A stretch of DNA of 17,449 nt from Stramenopiles sp. TOSAG23-2 (taxonomy: Eukaryota > Sar). Location: positions 1 to 17,449 of the forward strand of contig LT649643.1 in the NCBI GenBank assembly GCA_900128395.1, given 5' to 3'. Under the pieces are notes generated by a model that saw only the letters and a program-made list of their open reading frames with translations, ran no database searches and was not told the origin of the DNA. The position numbers were made by a program, and so were the translations under genes. Below are positions 1 through 8,474 of this stretch, piece by piece. How positions within the stretch are numbered: the first letter of the stretch is position 1; every line of letters starts with the position of its first letter.

Positions 1-519
1 TTAATGACAGTAGCCAATGGTATGTACCTATTAAATAAATATAATATAGTAATACGATTATAATGCTATGTACTGTATATACCTCCATAGCAGGTGAATA
101 CGATGGACCACCTTTTTGCACCCCAATAGGGAAGAGGAGACGACTAAAGATGAATGTGTGCTGGTGTGCCAATGGTGTGGGATAATAAAAGAAGAAAACG
201 AAAGGTGCCACGAGGAGGTTAAGGTGTGCTGCGACTCACTTTAAGGGAAACGGAGCGCGAGAGATTTGGACCTGCAATAATATCTAATGAAATTAATAAA
301 AGGGATATATATATTATAATAAATAAACAACGCGGGAGGATGTGATGATAAAAATAAAAAATGATAGATACTAAATAATAATAAAAAATGATAGATACAA
401 TAATGGAGGTTAAAGAATAAAATATATTAGACAACCTGATATATATATATATATTATTTTAAACATCAACACAATACTTGTTGGGGATAATAATACATGA
501 AATCAACAATAAGAACATC
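1..519. other. Upstream intergenic region of the GGCT-like gene
   Basis: No convincing gene is visible. The first 300 bases are mixed in composition; from about 300 on the DNA is very AT-rich, with TA runs at 305-318 and about 440-454. A 19-bp sequence occurs twice, at 353-371 and 380-398, as a 27-bp-period direct repeat. The 71-residue minus-strand frame at 219-434 is low-complexity Ile/Tyr/Ser translation of AT-rich DNA. The stretch probably holds the promoter and leader of the gene starting at 520, but no specific element can be defined. Confidence 0.5.
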
Positions 520-2172
520 ATGGCGAACAAATTGAATCGACAAGGATATATTGCACCAGATTTAAAATCACCAACTGTATTTGTATTTCGTGGTTTTGCG
601 CCTGACTCATATGCAGGTGATGATCATTGGTATCAAACATTAATACCAGCAAGGGTAAAAAAAGAAGCAGGGTTTATTCGAACTATTGATTATAAGATAT
701 CTAATGTTGCTACTCATATTGGACCTAGACAAGCAAAAACTGAAGATGGTGAAATACCTGGTGCATTTAATGGTGTAATACAAGCATATAAACATGGTGA
801 TATCATGGCTTTAACTGAGCATGGTCATAATGTTCATGCATATAATTGCTTTATACCCACACCAATAGAACATTTTGAAGCACTTTCTTGGCTTGCATTA
901 CCTTTGAATATTTCTCAAATTTTTGTACAAATCTCTCATCCCGATCGTATTGTAAATCCTAATATCGACCGTCCTTTGTTACAAACATATTTAGATCAAC
1001 AGTTGGCAAGAATGAAAAATATTGGTGGTAACGATGATATGTTTGCAAGAGAGTTTATTGATACCACACGTAATTGGCCGATATATTGGTTAAACGATAG
1101 AGAAATTCCAAGACGGCCTTGGGTTCATATTGAAAAAGCAAATCCAAAAGAAAGTGGTGGTACGCAATTAAGATACAATGATGGAATATTAAGAAGTCAT
1201 CCTTCACCACCATACAATACATTTGCATTGAGAAAATTATCTGTGGAATATTCCACATTAGTAGCAACTGTAAAATATGGAAATAATAATAGTAATTCTA
1301 ATAGTAAAGAACGTCCAAAGCAATTAAATCAAAATAGTGATTGGACTGGGCAAAAATTAAAATCAGCTTCTGTGAAACATTTCATGTTTGGTTTTGGTAG
1401 TTTAATGAATACAAAAAGTAGGACAAGTAGCGATCCAACAGCAATATCAGTTGTACCAGTACGTATTAGTAGCGAAGTTGGATATTCACGTGCATGGAAT
1501 TTTCAGCATCCAACAGCAAAAATTACAGCATTGGGTTTAAAAAAATGCCAAACGGGGGAAACTGCATGTACTATCAACGGTGTATGTTCACCAATCATAA
1601 CAAATAATAGCGATGACAATGATGGTGGTGAAGCAACATTACCCAAAGAAATTTTAGAACGTGAAGTTGGATATACCCCCGTATCTATTCCATCTAAATT
1701 TTGTAAGCCATTATCATATGCTCGATTGCCTGAAAATAGTTATGTTTGGATGTTTGTACCAGATGGGCCAATTGGTAAGCCTGGCATCAACTTAAAAATG
1801 GCTTCGCATACACATCCAATTTTACAAACATATGTAGATATTTGTATCTTGGGTTGCTTAGAATTTAGTAAAGAATTTGCAATTGAATTTATACATACAA
1901 CTGTTGGATGGGATTCACCATGGTTAAATGATCGTGAAGTACCAAGAAGACCTTGGATACACCAACCACAATTTCGATTGATAGATAATTTATTAGCAGA
2001 AGAAATTCCGGAACAATTTGCCAAAAGGATGTTGCCAGAAGAATATGGGGCAAAGTTAATTATGTTGAAAGAAGCGGAAGAGAAACGCCATCGTGATAGT
2101 ATGACGAAGATGAATTTGGATGATGATGATCATATCAATGAACAAGCGCATTCAAATGAAATTCATTATTGA
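520..2172 (+). CDS. Tandem two-domain gamma-glutamylcyclotransferase-like protein
   Basis: The 550-residue product is built from two related GGCT/ChaC-like domains, at about residues 18-204 and 286-482. The second carries the family glycine loop as FGFGSLMN (290-297), a conserved VPVRI..EVGYSRAW segment (312-326) and EREVGY (380-385), whose Glu382 matches the catalytic Glu position of the family. The first has FVFRGFAPDS in place of the glycine loop but keeps a Glu (E100 in TEHGH). Both end alike: FAREFIDTT...LNDREIPRRPWVH (175-203) and FAIEFIHTT...LNDREVPRRPWIH (453-481). Family members release 5-oxoproline from gamma-glutamyl peptides such as glutathione, and many relatives have other roles, so the substrate is unknown. 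The open frame extends 14 codons upstream to a TTG, but the first ATG at 520 has A at -3 and G at +4 and is the likely start. The charged C-terminal tail (about 490-550) is low-complexity. The gene is certain; the family call is good; activity is inferred. Confidence 0.8.
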   Translation: MANKLNRQGYIAPDLKSPTVFVFRGFAPDSYAGDDHWYQTLIPARVKKEAGFIRTIDYKISNVATHIGPRQAKTEDGEIPGAFNGVIQAYKHGDIMALTEHGHNVHAYNCFIPTPIEHFEALSWLALPLNISQIFVQISHPDRIVNPNIDRPLLQTYLDQQLARMKNIGGNDDMFAREFIDTTRNWPIYWLNDREIPRRPWVHIEKANPKESGGTQLRYNDGILRSHPSPPYNTFALRKLSVEYSTLVATVKYGNNNSNSNSKERPKQLNQNSDWTGQKLKSASVKHFMFGFGSLMNTKSRTSSDPTAISVVPVRISSEVGYSRAWNFQHPTAKITALGLKKCQTGETACTINGVCSPIITNNSDDNDGGEATLPKEILEREVGYTPVSIPSKFCKPLSYARLPENSYVWMFVPDGPIGKPGINLKMASHTHPILQTYVDICILGCLEFSKEFAIEFIHTTVGWDSPWLNDREVPRRPWIHQPQFRLIDNLLAEEIPEQFAKRMLPEEYGAKLIMLKEAEEKRHRDSMTKMNLDDDDHINEQAHSNEIHY

Positions 2173-2209
2173 AAAAAAAAAGCGTGTTGTGTTTTGTATG
2201 AGAGGGAAG

Positions 2210-2264
2210 GAGAGTGTGCTATTATGTGCCTGTTAATGTTTAGCACTCTCTTAATATAAATAAA
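2210..2264 (+). terminator. 3' end hairpin and AATAAA downstream of the GGCT-like gene
   Basis: About 40 bases after the stop codon an inverted repeat (GAGAGTGTGCTA at 2210-2221 against TAGCACTCTC at 2241-2250) can form a stem with a two-base bulge. It is followed by an AATAAA hexamer at 2259-2264. Together they are a plausible 3' UTR and polyadenylation region. The hexamer is common by chance in DNA this AT-rich. Confidence 0.3.
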
Positions 2265-2352
2265 ATATTATTTTTGGGTGTGTGTAAAAATATGATATTT
2301 TTACGTATACGACAAAATACAATATTCGTACCTCGGTTTACATGTTTTTTTT

Positions 2353-2568
2353 TTAATCTCTATCGAACATAGCCGAAGTAAAGGAGCTCGCAGCTTCTAA
2401 TTGGATTTCTACACTACATGTAAGAGATATACAAACTGCGATTATAAAAACTTGCGCGCTTATAATAATCGTTTTTGCTTTAAAATGTGCATTTGGTGAG
2501 TCGTACGTATAAATTGTACCCCGGCGGTACAATTTATTCTCCGCCTTCCAATGATGTTCGTTTTTCAT
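2353..2568 (-). CDS. Possible small single-pass membrane protein
   Basis: A 71-residue open frame starts at ATG 2566-2568; the codon before it is TTG and is not used. It has a basic, polar N-terminus (WKAENKLYRRG), a segment IYTYDSPNAHFKAK, then a hydrophobic stretch TIIISAQVFIIAVCISL long enough for one membrane helix, and a polar tail ending in DRD. The base composition is higher in GC than the flanking DNA, which favours a real function. The pattern Y-T-x-D-S-P-...-K-...-T followed by one helix faintly recalls Sec61-beta (tail-anchored translocon subunit), but the Pro before the helix is missing and the 20-residue tail after the helix is too long. The ORF is short and could be chance, so both the gene and the similarity are tentative. 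Confidence 0.3.
   Translation of the reverse strand: MKNEHHWKAENKLYRRGTIYTYDSPNAHFKAKTIIISAQVFIIAVCISLTCSVEIQLEAASSFTSAMFDRD
2509..2537. repeat. Perfect 12-bp inverted repeat with 5-base loop
   Basis: ATAAATTGTACC (2509-2520) and GGTACAATTTAT (2526-2537) are exact reverse complements separated by CCGGC. The element lies inside the possible small ORF at 2353-2568, covering its NKLYRRGTIY codons. It could be an RNA hairpin, a dimeric binding site, or a coincidence of codons. Confidence 0.6.
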
Positions 2569-3020
2569 CAACTGCTACGAGTATCATAGTTGATACCATC
2601 TATTTACCTTCTTTGGTATTCTCTATTATGGATATATCCAACACACTAGTGTGAGATACGTCTAGAGATTATTTCAATATTATTGCCATGCATATTCTTT
2701 TTGAAGAGTAGGAATTGTTATGAGTTTAAAATTAAAAAATACGAGTGTACGTTAATGCGTATAAACTTAAATATATTTTATTTTAGAGAGATCATTTTTT
2801 TATAAAATCTAAAATCATCATCATATATTAATATATACGAGTACGAATTATTTGTATCATATGATAAAATGCATTTTATCCCCAAGTTTGCTCTTGACGA
2901 CTGGACAAAGGTTTTCATGTGGTACATCATATATATCATAATACATATCATATGATATCTGATGTATGTTATATATATGTTCTACCCCCCCTTCTACATA
3001 TGATATATATAGCAAATATA

Positions 3021-4451
3021 TTATTGATACATTTCAAATGTTTTACCAATTGCATGTACTTCAAATCCAATATCTATTAATTTTTTATGATCCAAAATAT
3101 TTCTTCCATCAAAAATGAATGCTGGTTTTAGCATGCCATCATATAATTTTTGATAATCATAATTTTTAAATTCATCCCATTCCGTCATGACTGCAATTGC
3201 ATGTGCCCCTTTTGCAGCTTCATATGGATCATTGTTGATTTTAATCAACGATTTTAATTCTGGCATTGTTTTTTCATTAAGACCTAAGGTATAATGAAAT
3301 TCCAAAAACATATCCTCTTCCGTTACTTTTGGATCTGAAACATTAATCTTTGCACGTTCTTCCAATAAGTATTTACATACATATGCAGCTGCAGTTTCAC
3401 GCGTATCACCTGTATCTTTTTTAAATGCAAAACCAAACATTGCAATTTGTTTGCCAGTAATACTATTAAACATAGAACGTACCATTTTCTTTGCAAACCG
3501 TTCTTTTTGGTAATCATTCATTGTAATTACACTACGCCAATATGCTGCAACTTCTGGCAAACCAAAACTTTCGCATAAATATACTAAATTAAGAATATCT
3601 TTTTGAAAACAACTTCCGCCAAAACCGACACTTGCTCTTAAAAATGCAGATCCAATACGACGATCTGTACCAACAGCACGTGCAACTTCATTCACATCCG
3701 CTTTTGTAGCTTCACACAATGCACTAATAGAATTAATACTACTAATACGTTGTGCTAAATATGCATTTGCAACTAATTTTGATAATTCAGATGACCAAAC
3801 GTTGGTTGTAAGAATTTTATCTCTTGGAACCCATTGAGCATACACTTCAACTAACAATGCAATTGCTGCTAAACCATCTTCGTTTTGATCACCACCGATC
3901 AATACACGGGATGGATCTTCCAAATCTCTAACTGCAGTACCTTCAGCAAGGAACTCAGGATTAGATAATACTTGAAATTTCACATTTTTTGAGTTTGCTA
4001 ATAAAACACGTTTTAATGCTGATGCAGTTTCAACTGGCACAGTACTTTTTTCAACAATAATTTTTGAATCTTTTGCACACTTTGCAATGGTACGAGCGCA
4101 TAATTCGATATTTTTCACATTCGATGCAGAACCAGAACCAATACCATATGTTTTTGTTGGTGTATTTACAGCAACAAAAATAATATCAGCTTGTGCAATT
4201 TCCCCTTCAACGTCAGTACTGAAAAATAAATTTTTACCACGTACGGACTCTACAATTTCTTGCAAGCCAGGCTCGTAAATTGGCAAGTCTGAACTATTCC
4301 ATTGATCAATTCTAGGTTGAGAAATGTCAACAACGCATACGCGTACCTGTGGGCAATGTTCAGCTAAAATGGTCATCGTTGGTCCACCAACATATCCAGC
4401 ACCAATACAGCATATTTTTAAACCGTCTAAACTTTTCGTAAAGGAGGCCAT
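3021..4451 (-). CDS. UGDH: UDP-glucose 6-dehydrogenase
   Basis: The 476-residue protein oxidises UDP-glucose twice, with NAD+, to UDP-glucuronate in the cytosol, feeding uronic-acid and pentose-containing polysaccharides or glycans. The N-terminal Rossmann domain shows the dinucleotide loop [10 protein letters not shown] (16-25) and later VNTPTKT (95-101). SNPEFLAEG (163-171) carries the conserved Glu. [10 protein letters not shown] (221-230) has the Lys and Asn that bind substrate. [10 protein letters not shown] (276-285) holds the catalytic Cys281 and Asp285. [13 protein letters not shown] in the C-terminal domain is the UDP-binding region. Length and motif spacing match animal and plant UGDH (human 494 residues), and no key residue is missing. 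The start ATG has A at -3 and G at +4. The gene lacks introns. It diverges from the TPR gene across a 560-base region with four 59-bp repeats, which may act as shared regulatory DNA. Confidence 0.97.
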   Translation of the reverse strand: MASFTKSLDGLKICCIGAGYVGGPTMTILAEHCPQVRVCVVDISQPRIDQWNSSDLPIYEPGLQEIVESVRGKNLFFSTDVEGEIAQADIIFVAVNTPTKTYGIGSGSASNVKNIELCARTIAKCAKDSKIIVEKSTVPVETASALKRVLLANSKNVKFQVLSNPEFLAEGTAVRDLEDPSRVLIGGDQNEDGLAAIALLVEVYAQWVPRDKILTTNVWSSELSKLVANAYLAQRISSINSISALCEATKADVNEVARAVGTDRRIGSAFLRASVGFGGSCFQKDILNLVYLCESFGLPEVAAYWRSVITMNDYQKERFAKKMVRSMFNSITGKQIAMFGFAFKKDTGDTRETAAAYVCKYLLEERAKINVSDPKVTEEDMFLEFHYTLGLNEKTMPELKSLIKINNDPYEAAKGAHAIAVMTEWDEFKNYDYQKLYDGMLKPAFIFDGRNILDHKKLIDIGFEVHAIGKTFEMYQ

Positions 4452-5011
4452 AATTATTTAATTAATCTCTAAAGTTAGTTAGTTAATGTTATATAATTCT
4501 ATCAAATATATACTAATCCCTCTATTTAAGTATAGTTCTTGTAAACCCTATTTTAAAGGCTATTTAGTATACTAATCCCTCTATTTAAGTATAGTTCTTG
4601 TAAACCCTATTTTAAAGGCTATTTAGTATACTAATCCCTCTATTTAAGTATAGTTCTTGTAAACCCTATTTTAAAGGCTATTTAGTATACTAATCCCTCT
4701 ATTTAAGTATAGTTCTTGTAAACCCTATTTTAAAGGCTATTTAGTATACAATTTTGGTACAATATATTTTGTCGGTAATTTGATAAATCGAAGTTAGTTA
4801 TTGATTTTTCGGGCTTTCAAACATCGCAGCAGCGCAGCCCTGATGAAATACGGCGAAGAATCCACCATCGAGAATCGGTTGCGGTTAGAAAAAAATACAT
4901 TCTTAAAACTATATATATCGTGTTGTTCGTGACATAATTGTTTGTTTTACATTTAATGAAGAGAAAAGATAAACAAATATTACAACCACCACGATCACCA
5001 CTTCGACCATC
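4452..5011. promoter_or_regulatory. Divergent promoter region of UGDH and the TPR gene
   Basis: The 560 bases between two divergently transcribed genes must contain both promoters. The left half is filled by four 59-bp tandem repeats. The right part (about 4800-4880) is richer in GC and probably belongs to the 5' leader of the TPR gene. No TATA box can be singled out, because every repeat unit carries TATTTAAG-like words. Confidence 0.6.
4511..4746. repeat. Four identical 59-bp tandem repeats
   Basis: Units start TACTAATCCC at 4511, 4570, 4629 and 4688 and run to about 4746; I see no mismatch among the four by eye. Each unit begins TACTAA and ends TTAGTA, so every junction forms the perfect 12-bp palindrome TTAGTATACTAA (4564-4575, 4623-4634, 4682-4693). 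The period is not a multiple of three and there are no variable spacers. The left edge sits 60 bp from the UGDH start codon. Confidence 0.95.
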
Positions 5012-5989
5012 ATGGGAAAGAAAAAAAAAGGTGGGAAGAAAAAAAAAGGAAAGAAAAAAGACATAGTTAAAAGTGCATCGGAAAGTGAAAGTGACCATCT
5101 TGAACAACCAAAATTACCGTCCCAACGTATAACGTCTCCTGGCTGCACGTGCTTCCAAAATATTACATTAAATAAAGGAAAATATGTCGTGAAAACATGT
5201 GCATTGCATTGGCCTTTAGAATTTGATAAAACAGAGGAACGACCGACTATATATGAAACAATTGATGAAATGCAAAAAAACGATGTTGAGGATGTAGATG
5301 AATTAATACCTGAAAAATTAAACCCTGTTACCATACCATATGATATTGCAAATGAAATGGTTGAACAATATAGTATGTTATTAATACGGTTAGAGGAACG
5401 AAATGGAAATACGGATGATATAGCTGAAATTTTTGTTAGGCGTGCGACGTTATATAGCTGCATGGGAAAGCATGATCAAGCATATGCCGATGCAAAAAAA
5501 GCGGTTAGCTTACGCCCGTCATATACACCTGCATCATTCCGTGCCGGACATGCCGCTTTTAAATCAGGCAAGTTTGTCGAATCTATACAAATGTTTCAAC
5601 ATGGTTTAAAATTATCAAATGAAAATATATATTTAAATCGTGCATATAAATGTGCTATAAAAGCTGGTTTAAAGGATTTAAAAGTTAAAGATATGCCTGA
5701 ATATATGGGTGAAATAAAATCATATAATGAATATATTGAATGGCAACGTGAATATCAAATTGTAAAAGATGAAATAGAAGCAGAAATTGCTGCTGGTAAA
5801 GAACCATCAAAGACATTACCAATCAAACCAAGTAAATTTAATATTAATGGGTATGAAACTTTAATAGACACATTAATAAAAGAAAAACAAAAAGATGAGG
5901 AAAGCCTTCAAATACCAGAAATTCCAGAAGATAGAGTGGAAGAAGTAGTAGTAGAAGATGTGAAAGTTGATGATAATGCGGGTAAATAA
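5012..5989 (+). CDS. Lysine-rich TPR-repeat protein
   Basis: This is a 325-residue protein of unrecognised specific function. The first 16 residues are almost all Lys/Gly (MGKKKKGGKKKKGKKK), followed by a Ser/Glu stretch (SASESESD, 21-28). A possible metal site follows: C45-x-C47 ... C63-x2-H66. Two tetratricopeptide repeats are visible, at about 137-170 (RRATLYSCMGKHDQAYADAKKAV) and 171-204 (RAGHAAFKSGKFVESIQMFQHGL), with the usual A/G/Y/A positions. TPRs act as protein-binding scaffolds. The C-terminal third is charged and helical, ending in an acidic Glu/Val/Asp tail. There is no signal peptide or membrane helix, so it is probably cytosolic or nuclear. The start ATG has A at -3 and G at +4. 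It ends 16 bp from the convergent SRP54 gene, so the two 3' UTRs must overlap. Confidence 0.85.
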   Translation: MGKKKKGGKKKKGKKKDIVKSASESESDHLEQPKLPSQRITSPGCTCFQNITLNKGKYVVKTCALHWPLEFDKTEERPTIYETIDEMQKNDVEDVDELIPEKLNPVTIPYDIANEMVEQYSMLLIRLEERNGNTDDIAEIFVRRATLYSCMGKHDQAYADAKKAVSLRPSYTPASFRAGHAAFKSGKFVESIQMFQHGLKLSNENIYLNRAYKCAIKAGLKDLKVKDMPEYMGEIKSYNEYIEWQREYQIVKDEIEAEIAAGKEPSKTLPIKPSKFNINGYETLIDTLIKEKQKDEESLQIPEIPEDRVEEVVVEDVKVDDNAGK

Positions 5990-6005
5990 TGTTTTAAAAA
6001 AATAT

Positions 6006-7562
6006 TTATATATATCCACCCATAGCGCCCATCATCTTTTGCATTGCTGCCATATCCATTCCTCCAGCACCACCACCACCACCCATCGCTTGCATCATCT
6101 TTTGCGGATCCATGCCACCCATTTGTTTCATCATTTGTTGTAAATTTCCCATGCCACCCATTTGTTGTATCATTTTTGGATCTAACATACCTTGCATTTG
6201 TCTCATCATTTGGTCTGGATTACGCATCATTTGTTGTTGCATTGCACCATCGTTGCTCATCAATTTGCTCTTCCCCATTTTTCCTACCATTTTTTCAAAT
6301 TGTTTATGGCATTTTAACAAATGTTGAACAAACAATTCACTTTGCCCTGCACCTCTTGCCACACGTTTAATGCGTGTCTCCGTCAATTTCACTTTACTAT
6401 CTAACTCATCATCCGTCATACTATCCATCACTGTTAAGAAATATTCTACATTTTTAGTTCCATCCTTCGCAGCACCTTGTGGCATGACATTTGCAAGCCC
6501 TGGAATCATTCCCATGATACTTCCAATGTTTCCCATCCCTAAAATCGTTTGGAATTGATCGTACATATCTCGTAATGTAAAAACACCTTTTTTGAATTTA
6601 TCCATCATCTCCGGTGCTTTTTCCAACATACCACTTTCTTGAAATTTATTTAACAATCCGCCAATATCACCCATGCCTAACATTCTACGTACGAAACTTT
6701 CAGCATTAAAGGTTTCAAAATCATCAAAATGTTCCCCAGTACCTATAAATGTAATAGGACTTTCTGTTGCAGCGACTGCACTCAATGCACCACCACCATG
6801 CGCATGACCATCTAATTTCGTCACGATCACGCTACCAACACTGACAGTATCTTTAAATGCTTTTGCTTGGTCATATACAGATTTACCGATGGATGAATCC
6901 ATCACAAAAATTACTTCATCGGGATTAACAGCTTGGTTCACTTCCTCCATCTCCGTAAATAAATCAGCCTCTTGCTTATGCCTACCACTAGTATCTACTA
7001 TAATTAATTCATACTTCTCTTTTCTAAATTGTGCTACACCATCACGTGCAATTTTTACTGGGTCACTTTCAACGTAACTACCATAAAATGGCACACGGAC
7101 ACGCGTTGCATTTTGTTTCAATTGATCAAACGCACCGGCACGAAATGTGTCTGCACAAACCATACAAGTTCTCCAACCTTTTTTATTGTAATAATTTGCA
7201 TATTTTGCAATAGATGTTGTTTTACCACTACCTTGCAAACCGACAAACATCACTACATTGCATTTCCCACGTTTCAATCTGTACGGTTCTTTTTCAGGAT
7301 TGATCATTCGAACTAATTCTTTAAAAACAGCTTCCTGAATCATTTTTTGTTTATTAGTACCAGCTGCTAATTCTTCCATAGATACAATATTTTTAATATT
7401 TGTACGTATTTCTTTAATAACTTGTAAACTAACATCGGCATCCATCAATGCTCTACTAATTTCATTCAATAATTGTTTCAATACTTTCTCATCGATGTTG
7501 GTTTTACTATTCAAACCGCGCAATGCGGTGGATATTTTACGCCCTAATTCTGCTAATACCAT
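6006..7562 (-). CDS. SRP54: Signal recognition particle 54 kDa subunit
   Basis: The 518-residue GTPase binds signal sequences and SRP RNA and delivers ribosomes to the SRP receptor at the ER. It shows the N domain helical bundle (1-85), the G domain with P-loop GLQGSGKT (108-115), DTFRAGA (138-144), DTSGR (190-194) and TKLDG (248-252), and the M domain (about 297-440) with the RNA-binding helix ETRIKRVARGAG (395-406). The tail from about 430 is Met/Gln/Gly-rich with repeated MGGM, QQMMKQMGGM and GGGGGAGG, as in eukaryotic cytosolic SRP54 rather than bacterial or plastid Ffh. Length matches the family (about 500). No intron is present. The start ATG (A at -3, G at +4) lies at the edge of a 135-bp tandem duplication whose second copy repeats this start codon upstream. 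Confidence 0.97.
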   Translation of the reverse strand: MVLAELGRKISTALRGLNSKTNIDEKVLKQLLNEISRALMDADVSLQVIKEIRTNIKNIVSMEELAAGTNKQKMIQEAVFKELVRMINPEKEPYRLKRGKCNVVMFVGLQGSGKTTSIAKYANYYNKKGWRTCMVCADTFRAGAFDQLKQNATRVRVPFYGSYVESDPVKIARDGVAQFRKEKYELIIVDTSGRHKQEADLFTEMEEVNQAVNPDEVIFVMDSSIGKSVYDQAKAFKDTVSVGSVIVTKLDGHAHGGGALSAVAATESPITFIGTGEHFDDFETFNAESFVRRMLGMGDIGGLLNKFQESGMLEKAPEMMDKFKKGVFTLRDMYDQFQTILGMGNIGSIMGMIPGLANVMPQGAAKDGTKNVEYFLTVMDSMTDDELDSKVKLTETRIKRVARGAGQSELFVQHLLKCHKQFEKMVGKMGKSKLMSNDGAMQQQMMRNPDQMMRQMQGMLDPKMIQQMGGMGNLQQMMKQMGGMDPQKMMQAMGGGGGAGGMDMAAMQKMMGAMGGYI

Positions 7563-7842
7563 GTTTTATATATGTATTTAAGTTGTATATATATATATAT
7601 ATATATATATTGAACTATAATGATATTGCAATTATATATATATTACTACTAATAATAATACCAATTTTGTTTCAAATACGAAATTTATTAATACCATGTT
7701 TTATATATGTATTTAAGTTGTATATATATATATATATATATATATTGAACTATAATGATATTGTAATTATATATATATTACTACTACTAATAATAAATAA
7801 TAATAATAAATGATAACCAAATTTGTTTCAAATACAAAATTT
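7554..7842. repeat. About 135-bp tandem duplication at the SRP54 start
   Basis: Copy 1 (7554-7688) and copy 2 (7689 to about 7842) both read TAATACCATGTTTTATATATG, a 25-base TA tract, then TGAACTATAATGATATTG, an ATTACTACTAATAATA stretch and TTTGTTTCAAATAC. The offset is exactly 135. The first 75 bases appear identical and the next base differs (C against T); copy 2 is longer because of extra AAT units near its end. Copy 1 includes the first SRP54 codon, so the duplication reached into the coding sequence. Confidence 0.9.
7632..7697 (-). promoter_or_regulatory. Upstream ORF in the SRP54 leader
   Basis: The duplicated leader carries a second copy of the SRP54 start context. From its ATG (7695-7697) the minus-strand frame reads MVLINKFVFETK... 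for 21 codons and stops at TAA 7632-7634. That is 69 bases before the real SRP54 ATG on the mRNA. If transcription begins beyond 7697 this is a genuine upstream ORF that could reduce SRP54 translation. The transcription start is unknown. Confidence 0.45.
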
Positions 7843-8117
7843 GTGTTTGTTCTTTCACAGTGTATAAATGTGTGTGTGTGTGTGTGTGCCAATCAATTAT
7901 GTAAAACCAACCCTAAATAGATGACATATATATATATAGAGAGAGAGAGAGGGATAAAGAAATTTGCAAATGTTCTTTTCTTTCGTCCCATACCATATCT
8001 CACTTTCCTATGTATAAAATTAATAAATTGGTGTTGTTTGCCATTCATTTTCTTCCTTTTCCTTTGTTGTTGGTGTGGTGGATTTCGCGATTTCGCAATC
8101 ATTTCGTGAAATAGCTA

Positions 8118-8205
8118 ATCCTATCTCCATCGTAAACTATATCTTATAGGAAATGATGTATACAATACGAATATAGCGTTTAAGTACAATAGTCCTCTTC
8201 TTTCA
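8118..8205. repeat. Left arm of inverted repeat flanking the phosphate transporter
   Basis: The bases GTATACAATACGAATATAGC... at 8158-8189 are the exact reverse complement (32/32) of 11169-11200. Weaker similarity continues on both sides, including CCTCTTCTT and the GATGGAGATA-type words, for roughly 85-100 bp in total. The two arms enclose the whole PiT transporter gene and its upstream duplications. Confidence 0.75.
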
Positions 8206-8474
8206 TCTTTATTTCACTTATTATTATGTCCAGGAAATATCCTTTATACTAATACCAGTTTTCACATAATGCTGGAGAATCAATATGAGTATTTTGGTAT
8301 TCTAATGTCCCTTTTAAGTATAATTTTTTGTCATTTGATATACTTCTATGCACGTAGATTGAAGTTTGCGTGTTGTTTGTCGTTAAGAAATATCCAAAAA
8401 AATCCAACATTATAGTATGGATTAGGAGATAAGCAAAGATGTGTTATAGTGTTTAAATAATTGAGAGAGCAGTT

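Larger units (their letters stand above)
2173..3020. other. Intergenic region between convergent GGCT-like and UGDH genes
   Basis: This 848-base stretch lies between the 3' ends of two convergent genes. The middle part, about 2360-2570, is clearly less AT-rich than its flanks and contains a possible small ORF and a perfect hairpin, both listed separately. The right part (about 2750-3020) is AT-rich with several ATCATATGATA-like short palindromic words near 2856-2945 and 2997-3007. No RNA gene was recognised. Confidence 0.5.

Noticed and set aside
1-40. Possible last exon of a gene to the left, on the minus strand, ending TAA at 1-3
   Set aside because: Only an eight-codon open stretch after a TTTAATAG acceptor-like word; far too little to support.
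219-434. 71-codon minus-strand ORF rich in Ile and Tyr
   Set aside because: It is the translation of AT-rich low-complexity DNA with no recognisable protein features.
478-519. Start of the GGCT-like gene at 478
   Set aside because: That codon is TTG; the first ATG in frame is at 520 and has a good initiation context.
4511-4746. CRISPR-like array
   Set aside because: The units are contiguous 59-bp copies without variable spacers, in a eukaryotic promoter region.
4909-5463. 184-codon minus-strand ORF over the TPR gene start
   Set aside because: It is antisense to a lysine-codon-rich start, which yields poly-Phe/Pro strings; the TPR frame on the plus strand is clearly the coding one.
6044-6370. 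Plus-strand ORFs opposite SRP54
   Set aside because: They are antisense to the Met/Gly-rich tail (HHHHHP, CHPF repeats) and have no support.
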